DNA from: JANNSO01 sp964485395
GTDB lineage: Bacteria > Spirochaetota > Spirochaetia > Treponematales > UBA12059
Length of the DNA: 64,000 bases
Reading direction: 5' to 3'
NCBI GenBank assembly: GCA_964485395.1
Contig: CAZAJF010000011.1
Coordinates: 1-64,000 of the forward strand
Positions 25,366 through 33,962 of this stretch are shown here, in pieces. Below the pieces are notes generated by a model. It worked only from the letters and a program-made list of their open reading frames with translations, was not told the DNA's origin and did not search any database. The translations under genes were made by a program, and so were the position numbers. Every line of letters begins with the position of its first letter. Position 1 is the stretch's first letter.

Positions 25366-26015
25366 TCTTTTTTCTCCTTCGTTATATTATTATCCCATTT
25401 GAGAGGCTTAATCTCGGCGAATGACTTATAGGTAACCGTGAATGAAATATCAATATAATTGCGCGCCTGCACGAAACCGGAGCCAAACGGCCAGATCATG
25501 AAAACGGGCTCCGCCATGACACCCACGTCGAACTTGTCGTTGATATCCCAGAAAAGGCCCAGAACGGGAGCGATGCCGATGAAGCCGGATGCCGTAATGA
25601 AAGATCCCTCGACCCGGCTTCCATTAACGATGCTTGCGCCTACATCAATCCCCATCTTTCCAAGGACATCCTTTCTCCAACCGGCTCCCGCGAGACGCGA
25701 ATCGCCTATGGAAACTACTCCCGCTCGATGTATCAGGCTGGAGCCGAATATGTACCAGTAAAATCCGCCTATTTCCTCCGAATTAAAAAACGAGTAATTC
25801 CTGATCGCGCCTATATAGCCTGGAATTCCCAACGGCAATGGGGACGGTCCCAGGGATGGCATGGCCGTGCATAGACCCATGGCAAAGACTGCGACGCAGC
25901 GCGTGCGCGAGGATTTGACGGCAGCCGTTTCTAGCACAGTATCGGAGGCACCTTGCGTCCATGCAAAAGACGCGCACGCCAGAATCGCAACGAGTGCTAC
26001 ATGTTTATATTTCAT
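25362..26015 (-). CDS. exported, probable outer-membrane barrel-like protein
   Basis: A 217-residue protein with a signal peptide (MKYKHVALVAILACASFAWTQG). The mature sequence is rich in glycine and aromatics with alternating strands, for example GFYWYIFGSSLIHRAG, GASIVNGSRVEGSF and FDVGVMAEPVFMIWPFGSG. This suggests a small beta-barrel or beta-sandwich membrane protein. An AAGGA site overlaps the end of the hydrolase gene, four bases upstream. It is sandwiched between the beta-lactamase-like hydrolase and a secreted protein, so it probably serves the same envelope function. Not assigned to a named family. Confidence 0.7.
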   Translation of the reverse strand: MKYKHVALVAILACASFAWTQGASDTVLETAAVKSSRTRCVAVFAMGLCTAMPSLGPSPLPLGIPGYIGAIRNYSFFNSEEIGGFYWYIFGSSLIHRAGVVSIGDSRLAGAGWRKDVLGKMGIDVGASIVNGSRVEGSFITASGFIGIAPVLGLFWDINDKFDVGVMAEPVFMIWPFGSGFVQARNYIDISFTVTYKSFAEIKPLKWDNNITKEKKE

Positions 26016-26018
26016 CGA

Positions 26019-27914
26019 TTATTCCTTGCTGTCAGCCAGAGATTCGAGGAACGGCATGAGTAGCGTCCTCGTAAGTTCGGTTGCCCGGTTTTCAGGAACC
26101 TCGAAACGGATTATGCAGAAGCCCGTGCTCCAAGGGCAGGTAACGATGACGATCCGCTTGCCGCTTGCCGTCCTGAACGAAGTTTGGGTAAAAACGATGG
26201 TGTTTATACTCTCCGTAAGTATGGCTGTGGACACAAGTATTTTTACGCCGGAGTCCAAGTAGAGCTCAGGCTTTCCCTGCTTTCCGGACTTCCATTCCAG
26301 GCTCAGTCTTATTCCGTCTCCGGCGCCATAAAAGCCGTTTGCGCTATGTTCGGTTTTCAATACCTTGGGTACAACGACGCTTAAACCCTGAAACGGCAAC
26401 TCGAGGCGGGCAAAACCCGAAGGCAAATTTTTCTTGGCGGGAAACATGCGCATTCCTGCCATGGATATGAAGCGCACGCTGCCGTCCACGGAATAGGCAA
26501 TCTGAAATTTGCGTGTACCGGAGAGTCCTACCCCTACGCCGTTTTCGGCGTTCATGAAATCAAGGCCGTAGAACAAGGCTCCCAGGCTCCTGTCGTAGCG
26601 GAGGGACAGCTTCGAGTTTAAATAGAGGATTTCGGCCTTTTCACCGTTTTCAGCGGTGTAGAGTCCTTGTAAATTGTCCATGGCCGCTTGGGAGATTGCC
26701 GTAAACGGCTCAAGCAGGTCCGGATTCTTTATAACAGGTATCCCGAAGGCTGACGGTGCATCTCCGGATGCGAGGCGCAGGGTGTTGAAGGCGATCGTCA
26801 TGCCGTTTGTGAAGCGGTATGGGTCCAAGATGGATCCGTAGTTGAACAACAGGCAAACTCCCGTTTTTTTATCCGGCGAAAACATCGTGATGGAGCTCAT
26901 TTTTCCTATGTTGCCGCCATGGTGTATTATTTTATAACCATCTTCGTCCGCAAGCATCCAGCCCATGGCGTAGTAGTTGTCCGTGCCCGATCCGCCCATG
27001 TCTTTGGAAAGCCCCGGCAGGTTTATCTGGGGCTTGAACCATTCCCGGAAATTTGCCTCGCTTACGATTCGCTTGCCTTCGGCCACGCCGCCGTTCAGTA
27101 TCATGATCAGGTACTTGCCCATGTCTTCCGCGCTGCAGGAAAGTATCGACCCCGCAGGCGCGGCTTCCATCGCCAAGGAGCGCTCGGTTGCGTAAAAGCG
27201 ATCCACCCCGGTTACGTGCCCTTTAAGGGCACCTATTTTTTCCAAGATCGCCGGATCGGTGGTGGAACGGCTCATGCCAAGGGGCTCGAGGATGTTCTTC
27301 CGCAGATATTCCCGGTACGGCATTTTCGAGACGGTGCTTGCTATCAATCCAAGGACGTTCCAGCCTTCGTTGGAATATTCGAAGGACTCGCCGGGTTCCC
27401 GCGTCATTTCCACGGTGGCGAGCGACCGTACGCCGTTTTCTATAGCCTCGTCGTCGACGGAAAGCCGTTCGTCCCAGCGGTCCACCGAAGGCATCCCGGA
27501 GAAATTCCCCAAAAGCAGGCGTATGGTTATCTTGTCGCTCTTGGTCTTGTCGGCCGTGCGGAACCAGGGAATGTGTTTTGTAACCGCATCGTCGAGCCCA
27601 AGAAGCCCGCGATCCGCCAATTGAAGTATGGACAGGGCGGTAAACGATTTCGTCAGCGAGCCTATGGCGGACGACGACTGCGCGCTCATGGGTTTAGACG
27701 TGCCGACGACTTCCACCCCAAAGCCTTTTTGGTAAATCGCGCGGCCGTCCTTTACGATAACGCAGGAAAAGCCGGGCACGCCGGTTTCCTTGAGATATGA
27801 GCCTAGGTAACGGTCTACGTCCCCGAGGCGCTTTTCCTGGGCCCCCTGCGCCGCGAGCGCAGAAAGGCATGAAAATAAGATAACAATCGTTAGTAGGAAT
27901 TTTCTGTGCAGCAT
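26019..27914 (-). CDS. exported serine beta-lactamase-like (class C/ClbP-type) hydrolase
   Basis: A 631-residue protein with a signal peptide (cleavage near ALAAQG). The N-terminal ~370 residues form the class C beta-lactamase/D-Ala-D-Ala peptidase fold. The catalytic Ser and Lys are in GSLTKSF (SxxK, about residue 87), Tyr-x-Asn in YSNEGW, and HxG-type in IIHHGGN. The C-terminal ~250 residues are beta-rich and resemble the lipocalin-like tails of such hydrolases. Likely substrates are peptide or ester bonds; antibiotic resistance is not implied. The ribosome site lies inside the last codons of the permease gene, five bases upstream. Confidence 0.9.
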   Translation of the reverse strand: MLHRKFLLTIVILFSCLSALAAQGAQEKRLGDVDRYLGSYLKETGVPGFSCVIVKDGRAIYQKGFGVEVVGTSKPMSAQSSSAIGSLTKSFTALSILQLADRGLLGLDDAVTKHIPWFRTADKTKSDKITIRLLLGNFSGMPSVDRWDERLSVDDEAIENGVRSLATVEMTREPGESFEYSNEGWNVLGLIASTVSKMPYREYLRKNILEPLGMSRSTTDPAILEKIGALKGHVTGVDRFYATERSLAMEAAPAGSILSCSAEDMGKYLIMILNGGVAEGKRIVSEANFREWFKPQINLPGLSKDMGGSGTDNYYAMGWMLADEDGYKIIHHGGNIGKMSSITMFSPDKKTGVCLLFNYGSILDPYRFTNGMTIAFNTLRLASGDAPSAFGIPVIKNPDLLEPFTAISQAAMDNLQGLYTAENGEKAEILYLNSKLSLRYDRSLGALFYGLDFMNAENGVGVGLSGTRKFQIAYSVDGSVRFISMAGMRMFPAKKNLPSGFARLELPFQGLSVVVPKVLKTEHSANGFYGAGDGIRLSLEWKSGKQGKPELYLDSGVKILVSTAILTESINTIVFTQTSFRTASGKRIVIVTCPWSTGFCIIRFEVPENRATELTRTLLMPFLESLADSKE

Positions 27915-27918
27915 TGCG

Positions 27919-30309
27919 TTACTCCAGTACCAGGCTTCGCGCCTGTATGTTTTTAGCCGATCGCGAGGATACCCAGCTGCTTGCGGCGCAGAGGACCGTA
28001 AAGAGGACGATTACGGCCGCGGTGACGGGAATGTTGACGGTAAGTTCCACCGTGGCTATGCCGAACATTTCCAGGGCCGCCCGCAACAGCGTGGTATGCA
28101 GACACAGTTCAAGCACCAAAGCCATCATGGTTCCGGCAAACGCCGCGAGGGCGGTTTTGAGGCTCATGATCATTCGGATCTGGGAAGGCGTCATGCCCAT
28201 GGTTTTGTAGATGCCGAAGGTCTTTCGGTTTTCGTGCAGTTCCATGGATGTGGCGTTTGCCATCATGGCCATGGCCACGATCGCGAACAGTATGAATATC
28301 ATGGCGAGTACCTGTCGGATGCCGCGAGTTATCGCATCGATCATGGGAGCCATCACGATAGAACTGTCCTTGGCGTCGACTCCTTCTCCATATTTTTTTT
28401 CCATCCCCGCTATGAAGTTTGTTTTTGACTGCGCTGAATTATCCACGAGTTTAATAATGAAGATATTGCCTTTATGCCCTGGTTCTCCCCGCCGATAACC
28501 GTCTTCTGTCATACGGAAGCCTTGACCCATATTGGTAACGGTCTCGTATATACCGCTAACCGTGTAGCCGAGGAGTTTTCCAGCGATGTTGAGCTCCAGG
28601 TTGTCTCCTACCTTGAGCTTGTACTGTTTGGCCGTACTGACGCCCAGCGACACTTCCAAGGAGCTTCGCGGATTTTGCCCGTTTATGTTCCTAAGCTTGA
28701 ACTGGTCCATGTTTCCCGCATAAAGGCTTCCGTATTGAATGCTCGATTTTTTTCCGGGGCTTGCGGGTATGGCTACTTGGCCGTAGTCTATCGCGGTAAA
28801 AAAAGCTATTTCCTCATTGGCAGCCAGGGTTTGCTGCAGTACCGCGCGATCTACCGCAAAGCGTTTCCCGTTGCGGGTCAGTGCTATGTCGGAAGAATCC
28901 CCGCCCCAGAACTCAGGGTTGAGCGCCGAAGTATTGAAGAATTCATTCATGTTTACGCAGAAAAAAAAGATAAAGGAACAAAGCATGGCGGTGATGCACG
29001 ACATGACGAGACGACGTTTGCGCGAGAACAGCGACTTGAGGGCCATGAGCCAGACAAGCGGTTTTTCGCTTTTTTCCAGAGTTACGAATCGTGCCCCGCC
29101 GATCTTTTGCGGGGCTTCGCCCATGCGAATCGCGTCCACGGCCTTTATCCTGCCGGCTTGCCTGGCTATCAGGCACGAAGCGAGGAAAACGCCGATGCAG
29201 ATAAGCGCACCGGTTGCGATCGCCGGACATATCAGGCTTGCCGAACCTGCAGGATAGCCCAGCGAGAGCAAAAATTGGCCGGAAAACACCTTCAGCCCCA
29301 AGAATGAACAGAACACGCCAACGGGCACGAAGCCAATCGCAATAAGCAAGAATTGCAAACCGTAGGTCAAAATAAGGTCTTGAGGAGTAAAGCCTGTAGA
29401 CTTCAAGATACCCAGTTGACGGTAATCTGCCAGGATAGCTCCATGGATACTGGTGTACACGACGAAGATCGCGATAGCCAAAAAGAGGACGGAGACTATT
29501 ATAAGGATTGCCGCGATGATGGTGAACGTCATTCCAAAAATGCTTGCCAAAAGTTTCGACTCGAAATTCATGCCGTTAAAAGCGCCGCCGAGCATTGCGC
29601 AGAAATCGTCCCAGGCCGCATAGGCATGATCCTCCGTATCGAAGCGAGCGCCGATAATGGAGTTCTTGAGGGCCGCTGCGGTAAAGTGCCATGAAAGCTC
29701 GCCGGGGGCCAACCAAATTCTTTTGGGGTTAAGGCTGATAGCCGCTGAAAACTGCGGATCGACTACGATGGCGGATACTGTAAATGGATAATAACCATTG
29801 GCTGTAGGTACTTCGAATATGTCCCCTACCGCTATGCCAAATTGTTTGGCAAGGGTCGTAGGCAGCCAAACTTCGCCGGGCTTCGGCTGCTCATCGCCGG
29901 CGCCATGTACGATTTGCAGCCGGTCCAGCTTGTCGGTTCCCATATATTCGCTGGCGAGCAGGATCGTTTCAAGTTTTACTCTAGGTGCGACGGTGTCTTT
30001 TTTTGTCAGGTAGGGATATTCGTCCATGATTGAAACCGTGGGTATAATATGCACTCCCTCAAGATTGGGCTGGTTTCCGAACCATGCCGCGAGCGCGTCG
30101 ATATCATAGACGGTGCCATTGGCCAGAAAGTGCATCTGGCTGCCATGCAACCTGTTGAACGTTTCCCAAAACGGGTTTTGTATACTTTGCAGGATTCCAA
30201 GGGACAGGCAGAACAGAAATGCGCATACGGCAAAACAAAACCCGGCGATCAGTGATTTGACCTTCCTTCCCCGAATATTGGAAACTACGATCATGAATAC
30301 GCTGCGCAC
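27919..30309 (-). CDS. FtsX/MacB-like ABC transporter permease
   Basis: A 796-residue permease with eight predicted membrane segments: one near residue 20-40, three between about 255 and 385, one near 435, and three in the last ~130 residues. It has two large extracytoplasmic domains, i.e. two FtsX units in tandem. This is the architecture of single-chain LolC/E- or MacB-type exporters that move lipoproteins, lipids or peptides, usually by mechanotransmission. A GTG start overlaps the ATPase stop by one base; ATG 30294 is an alternative. The adjoining hydrolase gene is five bases downstream. Confidence 0.92.
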   Translation of the reverse strand: MRSVFMIVVSNIRGRKVKSLIAGFCFAVCAFLFCLSLGILQSIQNPFWETFNRLHGSQMHFLANGTVYDIDALAAWFGNQPNLEGVHIIPTVSIMDEYPYLTKKDTVAPRVKLETILLASEYMGTDKLDRLQIVHGAGDEQPKPGEVWLPTTLAKQFGIAVGDIFEVPTANGYYPFTVSAIVVDPQFSAAISLNPKRIWLAPGELSWHFTAAALKNSIIGARFDTEDHAYAAWDDFCAMLGGAFNGMNFESKLLASIFGMTFTIIAAILIIVSVLFLAIAIFVVYTSIHGAILADYRQLGILKSTGFTPQDLILTYGLQFLLIAIGFVPVGVFCSFLGLKVFSGQFLLSLGYPAGSASLICPAIATGALICIGVFLASCLIARQAGRIKAVDAIRMGEAPQKIGGARFVTLEKSEKPLVWLMALKSLFSRKRRLVMSCITAMLCSFIFFFCVNMNEFFNTSALNPEFWGGDSSDIALTRNGKRFAVDRAVLQQTLAANEEIAFFTAIDYGQVAIPASPGKKSSIQYGSLYAGNMDQFKLRNINGQNPRSSLEVSLGVSTAKQYKLKVGDNLELNIAGKLLGYTVSGIYETVTNMGQGFRMTEDGYRRGEPGHKGNIFIIKLVDNSAQSKTNFIAGMEKKYGEGVDAKDSSIVMAPMIDAITRGIRQVLAMIFILFAIVAMAMMANATSMELHENRKTFGIYKTMGMTPSQIRMIMSLKTALAAFAGTMMALVLELCLHTTLLRAALEMFGIATVELTVNIPVTAAVIVLFTVLCAASSWVSSRSAKNIQARSLVLE

Positions 30310-31073
30310 TATAAACCCCTCTCGGAGAGCCAGGCGAACAGGGCTTTTTCCCTGTCGGCCAGGCAGGAGGCTATGTCCTTCAGCGAATCGGGAAAGCGGA
30401 AGTCGTCCACGACCTGGCCATCACGCATAAGCACGATGCGCTTTGCCCGGCTGGCTGTCTTCATGTCGTGGGTAACGAGAACTACGGTCTGGCCTAAGTC
30501 GTTGGCCGCGTTCAGGTGGTCCAGTACTTTTTGGCCGTTGGCAAAGTTAAGCGCGCCAGTGGGCTCGTCGGCAAACAGGATTGCGGGCTTGTTGATAAGG
30601 GCGCGGGCGATGGCGGCGCGCTGCTGCTCGCCCCCAGACAGCTGCGAGGGCAGCCGATGGGAAAGTTCCGCCAGTCCGAACGCCGTAAGCAATTCCCTGC
30701 AGCGCTCCCTGACTTCTGCGCGGGACGTTTTCAATAAATAACCCGCAACGAGAATGTTTTCTTCTATAGAAAGATTCTGCACCAGGTTGATGCTTTGGAA
30801 CACGAAGCCGAAAGCCTTTCGCCGCAGGATGGCGATAGCCTTTTCCGAGAGCGAATCGATTCGTTTTCCGCCAAACTGCACCTGGCCTGAACTGGGTTTA
30901 TCAAGGCCGGACAGGACGTACAGCAGTGTGGACTTGCCGGAGCCTGAGGCTCCCATGATCGCGGTAAAGTCATTTTCAAACAGCTCCAAGTTGACATCTG
31001 CCAGTGCCTGTACGTCGACGCCCTCCTGGGGAAATACGCGGCAAATTCCGCCGGCCTTCATGATGGTATTCAT
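30309..31073 (-). CDS. ABC transporter ATP-binding protein (LolD/MacB type)
   Basis: A 254-residue ATPase. Walker A GASGSGKST (41-49), Q-loop, signature LSGGEQQRAA, Walker B ILFADEPTG and the switch His in VLVTHD are all intact. It belongs to the LolD/MacB group that pairs with FtsX-like permeases, consistent with the following gene. An AAGGAG site precedes the ATG. It is the first gene of the five-gene minus-strand operon; the membrane LuxR-type regulator gene lies immediately upstream on the same strand. Confidence 0.95.
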   Translation of the reverse strand: MNTIMKAGGICRVFPQEGVDVQALADVNLELFENDFTAIMGASGSGKSTLLYVLSGLDKPSSGQVQFGGKRIDSLSEKAIAILRRKAFGFVFQSINLVQNLSIEENILVAGYLLKTSRAEVRERCRELLTAFGLAELSHRLPSQLSGGEQQRAAIARALINKPAILFADEPTGALNFANGQKVLDHLNAANDLGQTVVLVTHDMKTASRAKRIVLMRDGQVVDDFRFPDSLKDIASCLADREKALFAWLSERGL

Positions 31074-31127
31074 TGTGCTCTCCTTGTTCAGGAAGGAGCT
31101 TACGGCCGAGACGCAGGTTTTTCATCC

Positions 31128-31169
31128 GGGAAAATGGTCATGCCTAGGCGAAATGGCATAGGAAAACGG
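31128..31169 (-). promoter_or_regulatory. iterated GAAAATGG-like motifs upstream of the ABC operon
   Basis: Between the LuxR-type gene and the ATPase gene are three related boxes on the plus strand: GGGAAAATGG (31128-31137), AGGCGAAATGG (31146-31156) and AGGAAAACGG (31160-31169). They overlap the inverted repeat ATGCC/GGCAT (31140-31159). They are candidate binding sites for the neighbouring LuxR-type regulator. A possible -10 TATAAA lies just upstream, so the boxes would sit near the transcript start. Confidence 0.4.
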
Positions 31170-31181
31170 TAATGATTTATA

Positions 31182-32237
31182 CTATCGGCTGGGATTTGTC
31201 TTGAATTCGACGATTTTGCCGAGCATTTCAAATCGACTCTGTATGCCCAGCTTCCCGAAAATGTTGGATACGTGATTTTTGACGGTGCCGTGGGAAATTT
31301 CCAGGCGAGCGCAAATCTCCTTGTTGGACAAGCCCTGGCTCAAGAACCCAGCTATCTCGGCTTCGCGCTTTGTTATCCGGTACACGTCGAAAAAGCCTTC
31401 GGGGATGGAATAATCGGCGGCGTCGGCCTGGGTTGCGCCCGCAGCTGACTGAGTTCCGAAAACATGGACTGAGTAGCGGAATATCGCGTATTCAACCAGG
31501 AAATAAGGAAGTGCTGAGCAGTATGCCAGTCCTGCGACCAGAGTGCTGTGCGAAGTTACGGAGACAGAAGTGTCGATGGACAGGACTCCCGTTATCAACC
31601 CCGCGAGGCAGGTAATAGCCATGTTTGCGATAATCGAGAAAATCAACAGATCGCCGAATTTTTTCTGTTCAGGATCGCGGCATTCCGACCGGTTCCTGAA
31701 CCACACTGAGCAGGCGAACGTTACTCCCACCAGCTGCAGTAGGCCGAAAAAATAAAAATTGATAGTGCGTGTAATACGGTGTATTTCCTGGGCATGGGCT
31801 CCCAGTGAATAGAGAAGAGGTATGGTCAGCTGTCCCAGGAGCGACCAGGCCATGAAGACGACGATCGGAGTCAATACGGCGAAGCGCCTCTGTTTCGTGA
31901 CGCTTATGCCTCCAAGCCGGAAAACGGTCATGAACAGGTAGTAAATAGTAAGAGGCGTGATGAAAACTTCCAGAACCATAAGGGCATACAAGAGCGGTGC
32001 TTTCTGGAAGACGACGAGACTGGTCGTGATGCCGGTAGGGTCGATCGAAAGGAAGTGCATCAGGGCGTAATTGAGGATGAACTCGATCAAAGCCTGCGCG
32101 AGCAGGATGGCATGCATGCGCTGAAGAGGTTTGAGGAAAGCAGCATCCTGTCTGTTCCTCAAAAAAAAGAGAAGGAGCTGGAATACGGAAAAAACGAGCA
32201 GGAGCAGCGCTTCGCCCAATATGATTACATTTGCCAT
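31182..32237 (-). CDS. membrane-anchored LuxR-type transcriptional regulator
   Basis: A 351-residue protein. The N-terminal ~255 residues contain about seven hydrophobic segments, beginning with IILGEALLLLVFSVFQLLLFF, in place of a normal receiver. The C-terminal ~65 residues are a GerE/LuxR HTH: ITKREAEIAGFLSQGLSNKEICARL and HGTVKNHVSNIFGKL. Such 7TM-LuxR proteins would sense a membrane or external signal and regulate neighbours directly. The start at 32237 is chosen because a TATGTT -10 ends six bases upstream; an ATG at 32294 is less likely. It is transcribed toward, and probably controls, the ABC/hydrolase operon. Confidence 0.87.
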   Translation of the reverse strand: MANVIILGEALLLLVFSVFQLLLFFLRNRQDAAFLKPLQRMHAILLAQALIEFILNYALMHFLSIDPTGITTSLVVFQKAPLLYALMVLEVFITPLTIYYLFMTVFRLGGISVTKQRRFAVLTPIVVFMAWSLLGQLTIPLLYSLGAHAQEIHRITRTINFYFFGLLQLVGVTFACSVWFRNRSECRDPEQKKFGDLLIFSIIANMAITCLAGLITGVLSIDTSVSVTSHSTLVAGLAYCSALPYFLVEYAIFRYSVHVFGTQSAAGATQADAADYSIPEGFFDVYRITKREAEIAGFLSQGLSNKEICARLEISHGTVKNHVSNIFGKLGIQSRFEMLGKIVEFKTNPSR

Positions 32238-32243
32238 CCGCAT

Positions 32244-32271
32244 AACATACAACGGAATTGCGGAAAAACAA
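32244..32271 (-). promoter_or_regulatory. putative promoter of membrane LuxR-type gene
   Basis: Minus strand: TTGTTT (32271-32266), 16-base spacer, TATGTT (32249-32244), then six bases to the ATG at 32237. A leaderless transcript is predicted. Confidence 0.5.
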
Positions 32272-32292
32272 TAGGCTTTTTCCGGTACCCCC

Positions 32293-32322
32293 ATGACAAA
32301 TACGGTTTTCTCTTGCTATACT
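32293..32322 (+). promoter_or_regulatory. extended -10 promoter of ruvAB-queA
   Basis: ATGACA (32293-32298), 18-base spacer, and TGC-TATACT, an extended -10 whose hexamer is 32317-32322. The ruvA ATG follows after six bases (32329) with no ribosome site. Confidence 0.7.
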
Positions 32323-32328
32323 CGACGT

Positions 32329-32934
32329 ATGTACAACGCCATCAGCGGCTCTTTGGTCTACAAAGGCCCCGATTACATACGTATCGACAATCACGGCATC
32401 GAGTGGGAATGCTCCGTGCCTTCGCGCTCGGTGGACCTGTTCGGGAGCATCGGGGACCAAGTGCGCGCGCTCGTGTGGCTCCTGCACCGCGAGGACGGCA
32501 TGAAGCTTTTCGGTTTCCCTTCAGAGGGCGAACGTGCGGTTTTCCTCGAGCTCTTGACCGTGGACGGCATAGGGCCCAAGGCTGCGCTCAAGATACTCGG
32601 CGGCATCTCGCCTAACGAACTCGAGCGCGCGCTGGAAGCCGAGGATCTTACCCGGCTGCAAGCCGTTCCCGGCCTGGGCAAGAAGACCGCAGAGAAGTTG
32701 GTGTTTTCACTCAAGGGCAAGCTGCCGTCAGCAGTGGCCCATAAAACCGGAGCGCAGAACGCCGGAGCCCACGAGGATATCGTGCGCGCCATGGTGGACA
32801 TGGGCTATGACCGCAAGAAATGCATCGAGGCCATCGCCAAGATCGTTGACGGCGCAGACTTGTCGTCCGTTCGGGTTGAAGAGCGCGAGCGAGAGATATT
32901 CAGGCGCGCCATCGTCGCCTTGAGCGGCTCATGA
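32329..32934 (+). CDS. ruvA: Holliday junction branch migration protein RuvA
   Basis: A 201-residue RuvA, which tetramerises on Holliday junctions and loads RuvB. MYNAISGSLVYKG begins the OB fold (domain I). Helix-hairpin-helix motifs follow (VDGIGPKAALKIL and VPGLGKKTAEKL, about 75-120), then the C-terminal RuvB-binding helices (about 140-201). The start is fixed by family homology and by the -10 six bases upstream; no Shine-Dalgarno is present. Its stop overlaps the ruvB start (ATGA), and the order ruvA-ruvB-queA is common across bacteria. Confidence 0.95.
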   Translation: MYNAISGSLVYKGPDYIRIDNHGIEWECSVPSRSVDLFGSIGDQVRALVWLLHREDGMKLFGFPSEGERAVFLELLTVDGIGPKAALKILGGISPNELERALEAEDLTRLQAVPGLGKKTAEKLVFSLKGKLPSAVAHKTGAQNAGAHEDIVRAMVDMGYDRKKCIEAIAKIVDGADLSSVRVEEREREIFRRAIVALSGS

Positions 32935-33962
32935 GCCAAAACGAAAATCCCGGTCTGGTATCGGGCGCGTTCAATCCGACGGAAGACGACCGTGACAATA
33001 TCCTGCGCCCGCGCCTGCTCGCCGAATTCCTGGGGCAGGCCGCGATAAAGGAAAATCTCGCCATATTCATCAAGGCCGCGACGCAGCGGGAGGAAGCCTT
33101 GGATCACGTTTTTCTTATCGGCCCGCCAGGCCTGGGCAAGACCACGCTCGCCGGTATCGTGAGCCGCGAGATGGGCGTGGACTTTAAAGTAACCAGCGCG
33201 CCCGCCCTGGAAAAGGCGAAAGACCTCGCGGGCATTCTTACCACGCTTGCACCGCGCTCCGTATTCTTCATCGACGAGATCCACCGCCTGAAGCCCGCCA
33301 TCGAAGAAATGCTGTATATGGCCATGGAAGACGGCGAGCTGGACTTTATCATAGGGCAGGGGCCTGCAGCCCGAACCCTGCGCATTCCGCTGCCGCCCTT
33401 TACGCTCGTCGGCGCAACCACGCGCGCGGGCATGGTGGGCAGCCCGCTCATCAGCCGCTTCGGCATAACCGTGCGCCTGGGCTTCTACGAGGCCGACGAC
33501 GTCATCGCGATACTGAACCGCTCGGCCGCCATACTGGAAACTTGTCTTGAGCCGGCTGGAGCCGCGCTCCTCGCCGCCGCCAGCCGCGGAACGCCCCGCG
33601 TGGCCAACCGGCTGCTCCGCCGCATGCGGGACTTTGCCCAGGTGGCGGGGAAATCTTCCATAGATGACGCCGTCGTGCGAGCGGGGCTGGATCGGCTCGA
33701 GGTGGACAAGTACGGCCTCGAGCGACACGACCGCGACGTGCTCAAGGCAGTTATAGAAAAATACGGCGGAGGGCCAGTCGGGGCGGAAACGCTCGCGGTA
33801 TCCACGGGCGAAAGCATCGAAACCCTCGAGGATTACGTCGAGCCCTACCTCATGCAGGCAGGCTTCATCATGCGCACCCCGCGCGGGCGCGTCGTTACGC
33901 CCCTCGCGTACGAACACCTTGGATACAGGACCCGAAATGAACCTGACGGACTTCCGTTTTAA
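32931..33962 (+). CDS. ruvB: Holliday junction branch migration ATPase RuvB
   Basis: A 343-residue AAA+ motor. Walker A is GPPGLGKT (64-71) and Walker B is FIDEIHRL. Sensor 1 lies in GATTRAG and the arginine finger region in SPLISRFG. A C-terminal winged helix follows (about 265-335, RTPRGRVVTPLAYEHLG). It drives branch migration with RuvA. It overlaps ruvA by four bases at its start and queA by 26 bases at its end. Confidence 0.97.
   Translation: MSQNENPGLVSGAFNPTEDDRDNILRPRLLAEFLGQAAIKENLAIFIKAATQREEALDHVFLIGPPGLGKTTLAGIVSREMGVDFKVTSAPALEKAKDLAGILTTLAPRSVFFIDEIHRLKPAIEEMLYMAMEDGELDFIIGQGPAARTLRIPLPPFTLVGATTRAGMVGSPLISRFGITVRLGFYEADDVIAILNRSAAILETCLEPAGAALLAAASRGTPRVANRLLRRMRDFAQVAGKSSIDDAVVRAGLDRLEVDKYGLERHDRDVLKAVIEKYGGGPVGAETLAVSTGESIETLEDYVEPYLMQAGFIMRTPRGRVVTPLAYEHLGYRTRNEPDGLPF

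Noticed and set aside
26019..27914. Antibiotic-resistance beta-lactamase
   Set aside because: The fold is shared by many esterases and peptidases. The 631-residue length with a C-terminal beta domain and the ABC-operon context argue for another hydrolase function.
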